Counted from the stretch's first letter, positions 15,580-25,904 are shown. The stretch is DNA of 44,192 bases from Bacteroidales bacterium (GCA_028702535.1 JAQVOR010000011.1:1-44192), one strand, 5' to 3'. Notes: generated by a model not told the origin, from the sequence alone. Numbers and translations are program-made.

Positions 15580-16617
15580 TTAGACCCAATGTTTTTTTTT
15601 CTTAAATAAATTTATTCTACTTAAAACTGAATTTTTCTTTTCCGAAATAATAATATCCACTAAAAGCAGTATAAGAGCCAAAAGAGCAAGATATTGAAAC
15701 TGGTCTGCATATTCGGAATAATTTTGTTTAAGCACCTCTCCTTTTTGGAGTTTTCCTATTTCATTAATAATTTTATCAGACGCATCGGCAGAATTACCAG
15801 CCCTCACATAAACGCCGCCAGTTTCGTCAGCAATAGAAATCAAAGTTTGTTCGTCCAAAACGCTGATAACAACATTACCATCACGATCTTTCATAAATCC
15901 GCCACCTCTTTTCTTAGGAATTGGAGCTCCGCCTGGCAATCCCATTCCAACTGTATAGATACTAATATTTTTCTCTTTTAGTGTTTTAGCAATCTCTACA
16001 GCATTATCTTCGTGATTTTCGCCATCAGTAATAAGTAAAATAATTTTAGATATTTCCTCTTCTTTAGTAAATGATTTTGCTGCTAAATCAATAGCTTTAG
16101 CAATAGCAGTACCTTGCACAGGCACACTTTCCGTGTCAATTGTTGATAAAAATAATCTTGCAGAGCGAACATCATCAGTAATCGGCATTTGCACAAAAGC
16201 ATCTCCTGCAAAAACAATTATTCCAAGTTTATCATTTTCAAGTTTACTAATTATTCTTTCTGTAAATTTGCGTGCATTTTCAAGTCTATTAGGTTTTATA
16301 TCTTGTGCCAGCATAGAATTAGAAACATCTAAGGCAACGACAATCTCAACTCCTTGTCGAGTAACATCATTAAGTTTTGATCCAAATTGAGGTCGTGCAA
16401 GTGCTACCGACATTGATACAATAGCAACACAAATAAGTACAAGTTTCCAAATCCGTCTAATAATACTGGTTTCGGGAATTAATAAATTTACCAACTTATG
16501 GTCACCAATTTTTCTCATACGTTTTCGACGAATATATTCGGCTAGCAAAAACAAGAGTACCACTATTGCAGTACTTGCTATCAGCCATAAATATTGTGGT
16601 TCTTGAAATCTAAACAT
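15580..16617 (-). CDS. batB: BatB-like von Willebrand factor A membrane protein
   Basis: The 345-aa protein has two N-terminal transmembrane helices (about 10-26 and 55-75), a VWA domain (about 88-290) with MIDAS motif DVSNSM, and a C-terminal transmembrane helix (about 307-325). VWA features include FAGDAFVQMPIT, GTAIAKAIDLA and ILLITDGENHEDN. In Bacteroides the Bat proteins were linked to aerotolerance; their biochemical task is still unclear, but MoxR-VWA pairs act in maturation or stress-related protein complexes. It is separated from batA by 3 nt. The two VWA proteins are clear paralogues. Confidence 0.87.
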   Translation of the reverse strand: MFRFQEPQYLWLIASTAIVVLLFLLAEYIRRKRMRKIGDHKLVNLLIPETSIIRRIWKLVLICVAIVSMSVALARPQFGSKLNDVTRQGVEIVVALDVSNSMLAQDIKPNRLENARKFTERIISKLENDKLGIIVFAGDAFVQMPITDDVRSARLFLSTIDTESVPVQGTAIAKAIDLAAKSFTKEEEISKIILLITDGENHEDNAVEIAKTLKEKNISIYTVGMGLPGGAPIPKKRGGGFMKDRDGNVVISVLDEQTLISIADETGGVYVRAGNSADASDKIINEIGKLQKGEVLKQNYSEYADQFQYLALLALILLLVDIIISEKKNSVLSRINLFKKKKHWV

Positions 16618-16620
16618 ATC

Positions 16621-17613
16621 TTAAAATGTATTTTTTAATAATGTAAAATTTAATATTTGTTCAAAAAGTATTATCGCCAAAACTATCAACAATATCAATC
16701 CAAACTCTTCTTTTGGTTGCGAATACAATCTAACCTCAAGCTGCGTTTTTTCAAGAGAGTCTATTTCTGTATAAATATCTCTCATGCTCTTATTATCTGT
16801 TGCCCTAAAATACTTTCCTCCAGTTGATTGTGCAATTTGCTCCAACATATCTTCATCAATTTTCACTTCTACATTTTGATATTGAATTCCAAAAGCAGTT
16901 TGAAAAGGATAAGGTGCCATTCCTATTTTACCAACGCCCACAGTATAAACTCTAATTCCAAACTCGACTGCAAATTCGGCGGCTGCTAAAGGAGATATTA
17001 TACCCATATTGTTCACTCCATCAGTTAATAAAATAATTACTTTACTTACCGCATCAGAATTTTTAAGTCTGTTTACTGCTGTTGCAAGTCCCATTCCTAT
17101 TGCTGTTCCATCTTCAATTACCCCACTTTTAACCTCACTAAACAAGTTCATAAGCACTGCATGGTCAATTGTAAGCGGACATTGTGTATAACTTTCGCCA
17201 GCAAAAATAACAAGTCCAATTCTATCATCGGGACGGCTCGAAATAAATTCCATTGCTATTTCTTTAGCTGCCTCTATCCTATTTGGTTTAAAATCTTCGG
17301 CGAGCATACTCCCACTAACGTCTAATGCCATAACAATATCAACGCCTTCAATTTTTCTATCTTCCCACTTATCGGTACTTTGAGGTCGTGCAAGCACTAT
17401 TATAAGCCCCGCAACTGCAAGTAAACGCAAACCAAAAAGAAAATGTCGCAAATAATATTTCCAAGGAGTTGGAGTTTTTTTAAATGCACTCAAGCTACTA
17501 ATATTCATTGATGCTGCGTTCTTTTTCAAACGCCACACATACCATGCAATTGCAGGGATAAGTAACAATAGCAACCACAAATATTCCTTATTAGCAAATA
17601 TAATATTATCCAT
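16621..17613 (-). CDS. batA: BatA-like von Willebrand factor A membrane protein
   Basis: The 330-aa protein has the same layout as BatB: N-terminal transmembrane helices (about 9-25 and 58-77), a VWA domain with intact MIDAS motif DVSGSM, FAGESYTQCPLT, GTAIGMGLATAVNRL and ILLTDGVNNMG, and a C-terminal helix (about 303-320). Its start overlaps the end of the upstream gene by 8 nt, and batB follows after 3 nt. The VWA domain faces the periplasm or cytoplasm depending on the loops; I cannot decide topology by eye. The annotation rests on motifs plus the moxR-DUF58-batA-batB-batC order. Confidence 0.87.
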   Translation of the reverse strand: MDNIIFANKEYLWLLLLLIPAIAWYVWRLKKNAASMNISSLSAFKKTPTPWKYYLRHFLFGLRLLAVAGLIIVLARPQSTDKWEDRKIEGVDIVMALDVSGSMLAEDFKPNRIEAAKEIAMEFISSRPDDRIGLVIFAGESYTQCPLTIDHAVLMNLFSEVKSGVIEDGTAIGMGLATAVNRLKNSDAVSKVIILLTDGVNNMGIISPLAAAEFAVEFGIRVYTVGVGKIGMAPYPFQTAFGIQYQNVEVKIDEDMLEQIAQSTGGKYFRATDNKSMRDIYTEIDSLEKTQLEVRLYSQPKEEFGLILLIVLAIILFEQILNFTLLKNTF

Positions 17614-19048
17614 TAGTTTCGTCTTTTTGTGTATCCTTAGAATTACTTAATGTCTGTTGAGTTTCCTCATTGGGCATTTCTATTTCTGCCTCTACTTTTA
17701 TCTCTTTTAAGTTTTCTTCGATAATTTCTTTTGTCGATTCTACAAACTCAAAAGCATTTCGCAAAGCAAGGTCGTTCTCATTTTGTAAAGCTTGATATTT
17801 TGCAAATTTAACAGCATCAGCAATTTCGAGTATTTGTCGCAACTTCATAAAATCCGTATCCACAATAACATTTTCGACTCCAAATGCCTCAAGTATTTCG
17901 GAGCTTGTCATTTCGACAGCATAAATACCAAATCTATTCTCAATATATTCACGAACGACATCGGTTAATTGCACATGAAACTCTTTAATTTGCCCTTTTG
18001 CCCATATTTTTTGATTACGGATATTTTCGAGTTTTTCAAGTGCGATAATATGTGCCGGAAGTTGAGGTTTAATTCTTAAAAATGTTGGTTTAATATCTTT
18101 TCTATAATATTTAAAGAAATATATTATTGCACCCACAACAATTAACAACAATGCAAGTGCCCACCAATACTTTGCCAAGTATATTTTAAAATAATACCAA
18201 AACTCTGCCAAGTTAAACGGAGTATTATATAACTCATCGTTAATATCTTTTATTCGATATAAAGTAAACAATGGTTGGTTTTGTTGCACTTGTTGATATT
18301 CTTGCACAAACACTGTATCTACAGAGCCTGCAACAATAAAATCTTCGGCTATTCCGCCCTTATCAACAATAAACATTTTTTGAGTTGAAGATTCGGCAAT
18401 CTTTAATATCTCTTCCTGATTATACAAACCTGTGTGTTGCGTAAGCTCTGATGAAAACAACTGAGTAAGATGTTCTTTCATTGCTTCTTTTATAATAATA
18501 AGACTGTCAGATGACACTGATTGCTTAATAGAATCTGGGATGTATTTTTCAATTTCCTTTTTAAATCCATCTTTACCAAAAGCTATAAATCCAGAGCGAT
18601 TTGCATAAATAGTGTCCACAGGAATAGTATCCAACAAGACATAAGGTTTTACAAAAATGCTGATTGAATCTGTAATATAATAATTAGTGTCTGCATTTTC
18701 GACAATCATAAAAGGAATTCCGGCGACAACATTTCTGCCAGTATCAAAAGATGTAACAAGAATGTTTTTATTATATATTCTATAATTATCGTCTTCGCTA
18801 ATTTTTGTTTTACTATCGAGCAGCACCTCTACTTGAGACGAAAGCGTGTCTTTATATTCGGGGAATAATAGCTCAAGATGTTTTGGCAAATTAGCCTCAA
18901 TATTCACTGCATTATGTTCGCCAACTATAATTGTATCTTTATCAAATTTTGCTGATAAGTTAAACTCCTGTGCATCAACAAGATTTACAGTAAAAATCAG
19001 CAATAACAGAACAAATAAATTGCGAATATTTTTATTATTTACGTTCAT
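17606..19048 (-). CDS. Bat-cluster envelope protein with signal peptide and single TM helix
   Basis: The 480-aa protein has a signal peptide (about 1-26, ending VNLVDAQ), a ~260-residue periplasmic region of beta-rich character with no recognised catalytic motif, and one transmembrane helix (about 291-312, WWALALLLIVVGAIIYFF). The cytoplasmic tail contains an AHIIALEKLENI-type helix region seen in DUF4381-like proteins of MoxR/VWA clusters. The C-terminus is rich in Glu and Thr. It lies between the DUF58 gene (39 nt) and batA (8-nt overlap), the usual position for this uncharacterised partner. It may couple the MoxR ATPase to periplasmic events, but this is inference. Confidence 0.78.
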   Translation of the reverse strand: MNVNNKNIRNLFVLLLLIFTVNLVDAQEFNLSAKFDKDTIIVGEHNAVNIEANLPKHLELLFPEYKDTLSSQVEVLLDSKTKISEDDNYRIYNKNILVTSFDTGRNVVAGIPFMIVENADTNYYITDSISIFVKPYVLLDTIPVDTIYANRSGFIAFGKDGFKKEIEKYIPDSIKQSVSSDSLIIIKEAMKEHLTQLFSSELTQHTGLYNQEEILKIAESSTQKMFIVDKGGIAEDFIVAGSVDTVFVQEYQQVQQNQPLFTLYRIKDINDELYNTPFNLAEFWYYFKIYLAKYWWALALLLIVVGAIIYFFKYYRKDIKPTFLRIKPQLPAHIIALEKLENIRNQKIWAKGQIKEFHVQLTDVVREYIENRFGIYAVEMTSSEILEAFGVENVIVDTDFMKLRQILEIADAVKFAKYQALQNENDLALRNAFEFVESTKEIIEENLKEIKVEAEIEMPNEETQQTLSNSKDTQKDETNG

Positions 19049-19087
19049 AAGTCAATATATTTCAACACGTAACAAATCATTTTAATA

Positions 19088-19951
19088 TTACCTTTTCTTA
19101 AACAAACTAACAAGCGGTTTAACATAATCTTGGCCTGTATTTACTTCAACCCAATCGACTTTTGCTTTACGAAATATAGTAGTATTAGCATCATATTGTT
19201 TATCCCACCATTTTTTGTAATTACTGCGTACCTTGGGCGATGTAGTATCAACCCATTTTAGTTGTCCAGTCTCGTTATCTTTAAAATATGCCAAACCGAT
19301 TTTTGGAAGCGTCTGTTCAAAGCTATCGTGCAATCTTATAGCAGCGACATCATGTTTATTTCCAGCAATTTTAATAGCTTCGGAAAAATCGGGAGCAATA
19401 AAATCTGATATTACAAATGCTGTGCATCTTTTCTTAATTGCGTTTGTCAGATATTTTAGTGCTTCGGTAATATCGGTTTTTTGGCTTTGTGGTTCAAAAT
19501 TCAATAATTCCAAAATAATACGCAAAATATGTTTACGTCCTTTTTTTGGTGGGATAAATTTTTCGACACGGTCGGAGAATAATATTACACCGATTTTATC
19601 ATTATTTTGCAAAGCCGAAAACGCAAGGACAGCAGAAATTTCTGTTGCTACATCCTGCTTAAACTGTACATTAGTTCCAAATTTTTTTGAACCACTAACA
19701 TCAATAAGCAACATAACAGTTAATTCGCGTTCTTCCTCAAAAACTTTTACATAAGGATGATTAAATCTAGCGGTAACGTGCCAATCTATGTCTTTTACGG
19801 GGTCTCCATATTGATATTCACGCACCTCGCTAAAAGCCATACCTCTACCTTTGAAAGCAGAATGATATTCGCCAGCAAAAACCTGACTTGTCAGTCTGCG
19901 ACTTTTAATTTCAATCTTTCTTACTTTTTTTAATAAATCTTTTGCTTCCAT
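19088..19951 (-). CDS. DUF58-domain protein of the MoxR/Bat cluster
   Basis: The 287-aa soluble protein carries the DUF58 signature GEYHSAFKGRGMAFSEVREY and YGDPVKDIDWHVTARF, followed by a VWA-like fold with the MIDAS-like motif LLIDVSGSKKFG. No transmembrane segment is seen. DUF58 proteins are almost always encoded next to MoxR AAA+ ATPases, and are thought to act as their adaptors or substrates. Here moxR is 63 nt upstream and the Bat genes follow. The length and motifs are normal for the family. Confidence 0.88.
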   Translation of the reverse strand: MEAKDLLKKVRKIEIKSRRLTSQVFAGEYHSAFKGRGMAFSEVREYQYGDPVKDIDWHVTARFNHPYVKVFEEERELTVMLLIDVSGSKKFGTNVQFKQDVATEISAVLAFSALQNNDKIGVILFSDRVEKFIPPKKGRKHILRIILELLNFEPQSQKTDITEALKYLTNAIKKRCTAFVISDFIAPDFSEAIKIAGNKHDVAAIRLHDSFEQTLPKIGLAYFKDNETGQLKWVDTTSPKVRSNYKKWWDKQYDANTTIFRKAKVDWVEVNTGQDYVKPLVSLFKKR

Positions 19952-20014
19952 AAAGGATTAGTTTTCAAATAATCAATTTTCGATACACACTTCTCAATTT
20001 TAAAAAATTGTTTT

Positions 20015-21010
20015 TTATGGCACCTCAACACTATTGAGAATTTCGCTAATTATTTCTTCGCTGGTAATATTTTCGGCTTCTGCTTCGTAAGTTAATCCAA
20101 TACGATGACGCAAAACATCATGGCAAACTGCTCTAATATCTTCGGGAATAACATATCCTCTACGTCTAATAAAGGCGTAAGCTTTGGCAGCTAATGCAAG
20201 ATTTATTGAGGCACGTGGAGAACCACCAAATGAAATCATGCCAATCAATTTAGAAAGCTCATATTTTTCGGGATAACGAGTAGCAAAAACAATATCAAGT
20301 ATATATTTTTCGATTTTTTCGTCGAGATAAACTTCTCTAACTATATTACGTGCTCTAATAATATCCTCTGTTTTAATTACTGTATTAGCTTTTGGCATTT
20401 CGCTCTTAAGATTTTCTCTTATAATTAAGCGTTCTTCCTCAAACTCAGGATATTCAATTTTTAATTTAAGCATAAATCTGTCCACCTGTGCTTCGGGAAG
20501 TGGATAAGTACCTTCTTGCTCGATTGGATTTTGGGTTGCCATTACTAAAAACGGTTTATCCATTTTATAAGTCGTATCACCAATTGTAACCTGACGCTCT
20601 TGCATTGCCTCAAGCAAAGCCGATTGTACTTTCGCTGGAGATCTATTAATCTCATCGGCAAGAATAAAGTTTGCAAAAATGGGTCCTTTTTTAACAATAA
20701 ACTCTTCCTTTTTTTGAGAGTAAATCATTGTTCCAATTAAATCGGCAGGTAACAAATCGGGAGTAAACTGTACTCTTGCAAATTTTGCATTAATTGTAGT
20801 TGCTAATGTATTAATTGCAAGGGTTTTTGCCAGTCCAGGAACCCCTTCAAGTAAAATATGTCCATCAGATAAAAGACCTATCATAAGTCCCTCAAGTAAA
20901 TGACGTTGTCCCACAATTACTTTTTTCATCTCCATGTTGACAATATCAACAAAAGCACTTTCTTGTTGAATACGCTCGTTTAATTCCTTGATGTTTGTGT
21001 TATTATCCAT
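20015..21010 (-). CDS. moxR: MoxR-family AAA+ ATPase
   Basis: I choose the ATG at 21010 (MDNNTNIKEL), which gives 331 aa. The track's start at 21091 adds 27 residues that cover the predicted promoter and look non-coding. Motifs are Walker A GVPGLAKT, Walker B ILADEINRSP, the helix KVQSALLEAMQERQV, sensor 1 MATQNPIEQEGTYPLPEAQVDRF, and the C-terminal GGSPRASINLALAAKA. MoxR ATPases work as chaperone-like machines with VWA partners. It is the first gene of the minus-strand Bat operon. Confidence 0.92.
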   Translation of the reverse strand: MDNNTNIKELNERIQQESAFVDIVNMEMKKVIVGQRHLLEGLMIGLLSDGHILLEGVPGLAKTLAINTLATTINAKFARVQFTPDLLPADLIGTMIYSQKKEEFIVKKGPIFANFILADEINRSPAKVQSALLEAMQERQVTIGDTTYKMDKPFLVMATQNPIEQEGTYPLPEAQVDRFMLKLKIEYPEFEEERLIIRENLKSEMPKANTVIKTEDIIRARNIVREVYLDEKIEKYILDIVFATRYPEKYELSKLIGMISFGGSPRASINLALAAKAYAFIRRRGYVIPEDIRAVCHDVLRHRIGLTYEAEAENITSEEIISEILNSVEVP

Positions 21011-21047
21011 AGCTAAATTATTTAATTTTAATGTTCTAAAATCTGCA

Positions 21048-21078
21048 CGAAAATACATGAAAAATGAATTTTTGTCAA
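21048..21078 (-). promoter_or_regulatory. Predicted promoter of the moxR-bat operon
   Basis: On the minus strand, TTG (21078-21076) and TATTTTCG (21055-21048) are separated by 20 nt, one mismatch from TAnnTTTG. The chosen moxR ATG is 37 nt downstream. This supports the shorter moxR start. Confidence 0.35.
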
Positions 21079-21177
21079 GACTTAAACGCAATTTTTATCT
21101 TATATATTTGTTAAAAATGTTAAAGTGGTGTTAAATAACATATTTAAAAACCCCCTAAACTTGCTACATAGCCTTAA

Positions 21178-22608
21178 TTATGGATTTTGCTCCATTAAAT
21201 TATTCCCTGACATTTCGTCGGCAGGAATTTTAAAAATTGGAGCATCTGCGTTCCAATCCACACCATTGCGTAGAGGTTTTTGTAATCTTTTAAGATTATG
21301 ATATCTATCTCCCTCAAAACAAAGCTCTCTCCTCCTTTCCATTTGCACACTATCTAAAAGATTGCCTAAAGTAACAGATTCAGGGGAGTAGTTATCTGCA
21401 AATGCTCTTTCTCGCAAAGCATTATAACTATCAAAAGCATAAGTTGAGTTTCCTGCACCTCCAGCAATCAAATTAGATTCGGCTCTGATTAGATGCATTT
21501 CAGCAAGTCTAATATAAACTCTGTTAAGCGGCTGCGACATTCCTTCGACAATACTCTCATCATATTTTTTTATATAATATAATACAAAATACTTAGTAAT
21601 TAAGTTTCTGCGAGTATCATTTTCGTCATACATATTATAAATATCTGCATCTGTTTGAAAAAGCGGATTTTTTGCACGACTGTAGGCATCAATAAGGCTG
21701 TTGCTATTGTCAGTTCTAATATTAACAATTTGAAAAATCACTTCTGGATTATATTCACTTCCTGACAATTTGAAAACTTCACTAATATCATCTGCAAGCT
21801 CAAAATAACTGCTTAAAATAACTTGGTTTGAATAATCTGATGCTAAAATATAATTTCCCTTAAAGAAACAAACTCTTGCAAGCATTGCAGTTGCCGACAT
21901 TGCAGAGGCATGGCTCGTAGATGTCATAGCACCAGCATTTTCTAATAATGTTTTAGATTCCTGCAAGTCAGCAATAATATTATTATAAATAGTTTCGACA
22001 CTTGCTCTTTTAATATTTAAACTATCTGGATTAGTTGAAGGCGTAATTTTATATGGAATCCCCATTTGGTTGTTAGCACCAATTTGATTTACATTATATG
22101 GTTTTGCAAAAAATCTAACAAGTTCAAAATGACAAACTGCTCTTATAAACAGAGCCTCTCCTTTTAAGTGATTTTTTAAAACATCGAAATCGGCATCACT
22201 AACAAGCTTATTATCAATAGCATATATAACATTATTAGCTCTATTAATTGCAGAATAAGCGGTACTCCAAAAACTTGCGATCTCGCCAATTTGCGGAGAA
22301 CTTATCATTGTATATATTTCATATTTTCCAAACCTGTTAAGTTTTTGCTCATTTCCAATTTTTGTATCATCTGACAATAAATCTGCATAAATCAATGGAT
22401 TTCCACCTAAAACTGAACTGGATTGCAAACCATCATAAGCTCCATTTAAAATTAGTTGTAAATCGCGAGTACTATTTATTGCCATATCATTTGGAATTCT
22501 GTCGTTTAATTCAGTTTCCAATAATTTTTCGCACGAAGAAATGCTAATTAGCAATATAGATGCTAATATTATCTGCAATATTTTGATATTTATAATTTTC
22601 ATAATCAC
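21178..22608 (-). CDS. susD: SusD/RagB-like outer-membrane nutrient-binding lipoprotein
   Basis: The 476-aa protein starts with a lipoprotein signal peptide ending in SISSC, so Cys26 or so would be lipidated. A start two codons later (MKIINIK) is equally possible. The body is helical with TPR-like segments, and the C-terminus has the family-typical ERRRELCFEGDRYHNLKR and a terminal FKIPADEMSGNN. SusD proteins form the lid over the SusC channel and capture oligosaccharides or other nutrients. It lies 6 nt after susC. No glycoside hydrolase, peptidase or regulator is linked, so the substrate is unknown. Confidence 0.92.
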   Translation of the reverse strand: MIMKIINIKILQIILASILLISISSCEKLLETELNDRIPNDMAINSTRDLQLILNGAYDGLQSSSVLGGNPLIYADLLSDDTKIGNEQKLNRFGKYEIYTMISSPQIGEIASFWSTAYSAINRANNVIYAIDNKLVSDADFDVLKNHLKGEALFIRAVCHFELVRFFAKPYNVNQIGANNQMGIPYKITPSTNPDSLNIKRASVETIYNNIIADLQESKTLLENAGAMTSTSHASAMSATAMLARVCFFKGNYILASDYSNQVILSSYFELADDISEVFKLSGSEYNPEVIFQIVNIRTDNSNSLIDAYSRAKNPLFQTDADIYNMYDENDTRRNLITKYFVLYYIKKYDESIVEGMSQPLNRVYIRLAEMHLIRAESNLIAGGAGNSTYAFDSYNALRERAFADNYSPESVTLGNLLDSVQMERRRELCFEGDRYHNLKRLQKPLRNGVDWNADAPIFKIPADEMSGNNLMEQNP

Positions 22609-22614
22609 AAAATT

Positions 22615-25600
22615 TTAAAATGAAACTTGAACTCCTACAATAATTGTTTGTGCTTGTGGTGTAGCAAAAGATGGTGATGCAAAAGACACATTTGAATCAG
22701 GGTCAGATGCACTTGTATTACGCACAACTTCTGGATCCCAACCTTTATAATTTGTGAATGTCCATAAATTATTACCAGACACATAAATTCTTAAATTTGA
22801 CAGATGCAATTTATTACAAACCTGTTTATTAAAGCTGTAACCTAATGATAAGCTTTTCAATCTTAAAAACGAGGCATCATATAAAAATCGTGTTGAATTT
22901 ACATAAGTTGAATATTCGTTAAGCCCTGGCACATCAGCATCCGTATTATTTTGCGAATAAGCATCAAGAATTTCGGGTCGTTGAGCAATAGATGTCCAGT
23001 CTCCTATCATTCTTTTTGCTTGGTCGTCATATATTGTGTTTCCATATTGATAAATAAAGAGAAAACCTAAATCAAAACCTTTATAACTAAAGTTGTTAGT
23101 AATACCACCAACCATTTTTGGGAACGGACTTCCAGCAGGTTTTCGATTATCGCCATAAAAATCTCCAGTTGGATTATTATAAGTCATCAAATTTCCATTA
23201 ATATCGTAATATAATTCAGTACCAGCGGTTACAAATGCGGTTTTTTGATTTCCCTCGGTATCTAAAGTTGGTGTACCATCAACATTCCAGAGAGCTATTT
23301 CGCCATCTGTACTCTGAACGCCAGCCCATTCGACCAAATAAGCAATTCCGACAGGATAATCGATAATTACACGTGCATCGCCACCAGATTTATTATCAAA
23401 AGCATCGGGAGGTAATCCTCCAACATCAGTAACCACATTTCGATTAAAAGCAATATTAAAATTAGTTGTCCATTTAAAATCTCCTTGAATATTATGTGAT
23501 GTCAAATCAAATTCAATCCCATTATTTGTAAGAGCTCCAATGTTTTGCCAAATTTTTGAATATCCTGAAGATGTTGGTAATGTAACTTGTAAAAGCAAAT
23601 CAGAACTTCGTTTATTATAATATGTCAAACTACCACTAAGTCGATTATTAAAAAATCCATAATCGACATTAACATCAAACATCACAGATTTTTCCCAACT
23701 CAATGCTGGATTTAGCAATGTTGAAGGCACAATTGCAGCCGCACCATTATATCCACCAACTGCAGAATAAAAACCAAGATGTGCATAATCATCAATATTT
23801 GCATTACCAGTAAGTCCATAGCTTGTACGCAATTTTAAGAAACTAATAGCTTTAACATCTTTGATAAAATCTTCGTCACTTATGATCCAACCAACAGAAA
23901 CTGCGGGGAATGTACCATAGCGATTATTTTCTCCAAAGCGTGAAGAACCGTCAGTACGAATACTAAAACCAGCGAGATATTTATTGTGTAATTTGTAATT
24001 CACTCTAAAAAAATACGAATCAAAAGCGAATGCAGTAGAATAGCTATATCCTGTCATATCGGATGGGTCTGCAGTTCCTGGACTTGTAAGATTATCGTTT
24101 GGAAAATTCCAACCATTTAAACCAACTCCGCTTGTATTAGATCTCTGATATGAATGTCCGGCAGTAAAGTCTGCTTCTTGATTTTTGCCAATTTTTGAAT
24201 TATAAGTAAAATAATTATTTGTAGTAAAATTAAACACATTTGTTCTGCGGTCCCAAGCCGTTGAAACCGAGCCAGTATCCTGTTTATTTCTAAAACGGAA
24301 CTCATCTTCACCCAAATTCATAAAATCGACACCAAATTCGCTTCTAAACGAGAGATTATCAAGAATATCATAATTTAGATAAATTCCAGATATAGAGCGA
24401 AAAGTATTTGCTGCAAACTGCCAATTTTCCAACTGCCATAAAGGATTTCCGTAAGGATTATAATAAGATCCATCATCATTATAAACTGGGATATAAGGCA
24501 AGTTTTGCTGTGCAAGTCCCAATCCTCCAGCATCACCAGTAGGCACACGATTATTTTTACTGTACGAAACAGACATATTTGTACCAAGGCTAAGCTTATC
24601 GGTAGCTTTATTTTCAACATTTATCCGTCCGCTTAATCTATCATAAGAATTTCCAAGCACAAATCCTTCTTCGTCACGATAAGTCATGCCGACATAGAAA
24701 TTTGTTTTCTCGCTTCCACCTTGTGCCGATGCACTTAATTCCTGCACAAAACCTCTTTGCAAAACTCGATCTATCCAATCTGTTCCACCGAGTGCAGCAA
24801 TACTATCAGCCATTGCTCGTGTAATTGAAGCACCATTTGAGGGAGTAAAAATAACTGCATTTTTTGATTCTGGGGCAAGTCCACGTCTAACTCGTGCCGA
24901 ATCACGCAAAGCAAGTTGCTCACTTGCAGAGATTAAATCAATTACATTAGCGGCTTGTGTTATTCCCGAGTAATAGTTTACATTAAACTTTGTTTTTCCA
25001 GCACTGCCCTTTTTGGTTGTTATCAACACTACACCGTTTGCTCCACGAGAACCATAGATAGATGCAGCTGCCGCATCCTTTAATATTTGAATAGATTCGA
25101 TATCATTTGGATTAAGATCTGATAAAGCATTAAAACCTGAGCCAGTATTATTAGCCGAAAAATCGCCATTAGTAACTGGAATTCCATCTATTACATATAA
25201 TGGCTGCGAACCTGCTGATATTGAGTTAGTTCCTCTCACTTTTACGTTAATAGATGAGCCAGCCATACCATTCGATGTTGTTACCTGTACACCTGCTGCA
25301 CGTCCTTGCATAGCCGATTCGAGACTTGGCAAAACTGCATCACCAATATCATCTGCTCCAATTGATGTAATCGCACCTGTAACATCACGTTTTTGTCTTC
25401 GACCATAACCAATAACAACAACATCATCTAATACAACGGCATCTTCTATCATAACTGCATCGAGTGTAATAATTTTATCCGCTTCAACAGTAACAGGAAA
25501 CTCCTGAGTTTTCATACCAATAAATGATAATTCTATTATTTGTGTACCTACTGGCACATCACTTAATGTATATTTACCATTAAAATCGGTAATTATACCA

Positions 25601-25752
25601 ATGCTTTTACCTTTCACGACAACATTTGTACCGTATAAAGGCTCAGCATTTTCGTCAGTTACAGTTCCTTTTACAGTTCCTGTCTGTGCTGATACAAGCC
25701 CGTACAGTAAAATAAAAGATAAGAATAAGGCCAATTTTAAAATTATCTTCAT
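22615..25752 (-). CDS. susC: SusC/RagA-like TonB-dependent outer-membrane transporter
   Basis: The 1045-aa protein has a signal peptide (about 1-22), a carboxypeptidase-regulatory-like domain (about 25-110; GTVTDENAEPLYGTNVVVKG), and the TonB box/plug region with DVVVIGYGRRQKRDVTGAI, VRGTNSISAGSQPLYVIDG and DAAAASIYGSRGANGVVLIT. A 22-strand barrel ends in the aromatic residue of VGVQVSF. This is a full-length SusC. It forms the transport half of the SusCD pair and precedes susD by 6 nt. The 152-bp region upstream has no convincing TTG/TAnnTTTG pair; a TATATTTT-like element is present, but weak. No sigma/anti-sigma pair is linked. Confidence 0.94.
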   Translation of the reverse strand: MKIILKLALFLSFILLYGLVSAQTGTVKGTVTDENAEPLYGTNVVVKGKSIGIITDFNGKYTLSDVPVGTQIIELSFIGMKTQEFPVTVEADKIITLDAVMIEDAVVLDDVVVIGYGRRQKRDVTGAITSIGADDIGDAVLPSLESAMQGRAAGVQVTTSNGMAGSSINVKVRGTNSISAGSQPLYVIDGIPVTNGDFSANNTGSGFNALSDLNPNDIESIQILKDAAAASIYGSRGANGVVLITTKKGSAGKTKFNVNYYSGITQAANVIDLISASEQLALRDSARVRRGLAPESKNAVIFTPSNGASITRAMADSIAALGGTDWIDRVLQRGFVQELSASAQGGSEKTNFYVGMTYRDEEGFVLGNSYDRLSGRINVENKATDKLSLGTNMSVSYSKNNRVPTGDAGGLGLAQQNLPYIPVYNDDGSYYNPYGNPLWQLENWQFAANTFRSISGIYLNYDILDNLSFRSEFGVDFMNLGEDEFRFRNKQDTGSVSTAWDRRTNVFNFTTNNYFTYNSKIGKNQEADFTAGHSYQRSNTSGVGLNGWNFPNDNLTSPGTADPSDMTGYSYSTAFAFDSYFFRVNYKLHNKYLAGFSIRTDGSSRFGENNRYGTFPAVSVGWIISDEDFIKDVKAISFLKLRTSYGLTGNANIDDYAHLGFYSAVGGYNGAAAIVPSTLLNPALSWEKSVMFDVNVDYGFFNNRLSGSLTYYNKRSSDLLLQVTLPTSSGYSKIWQNIGALTNNGIEFDLTSHNIQGDFKWTTNFNIAFNRNVVTDVGGLPPDAFDNKSGGDARVIIDYPVGIAYLVEWAGVQSTDGEIALWNVDGTPTLDTEGNQKTAFVTAGTELYYDINGNLMTYNNPTGDFYGDNRKPAGSPFPKMVGGITNNFSYKGFDLGFLFIYQYGNTIYDDQAKRMIGDWTSIAQRPEILDAYSQNNTDADVPGLNEYSTYVNSTRFLYDASFLRLKSLSLGYSFNKQVCNKLHLSNLRIYVSGNNLWTFTNYKGWDPEVVRNTSASDPDSNVSFASPSFATPQAQTIIVGVQVSF

Positions 25753-25904
25753 ACCTAATTTTTGAATATTGAAATGTAAAAATATAAAATTTTTGCGTTA
25801 GTTGGAATTTAATAGGGTAAATTAATGATTATGTGAATATGATTTGGCATAATAATCCATTTGTGCAAAACAATTTGTTTATGATATTCGGGGAATTTCA
25901 CAAT

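Noticed and set aside
21011-21091. Longer MoxR start at 21091
   Set aside because: The added 27 residues cover the predicted promoter; the ATG at 21010 gives the normal family length.
21091-21150. A third Rex-like site upstream of moxR (TTGTTAAAAATGTTAAAG)
   Set aside because: Only one half-site fits the consensus; the other half does not form the palindrome.
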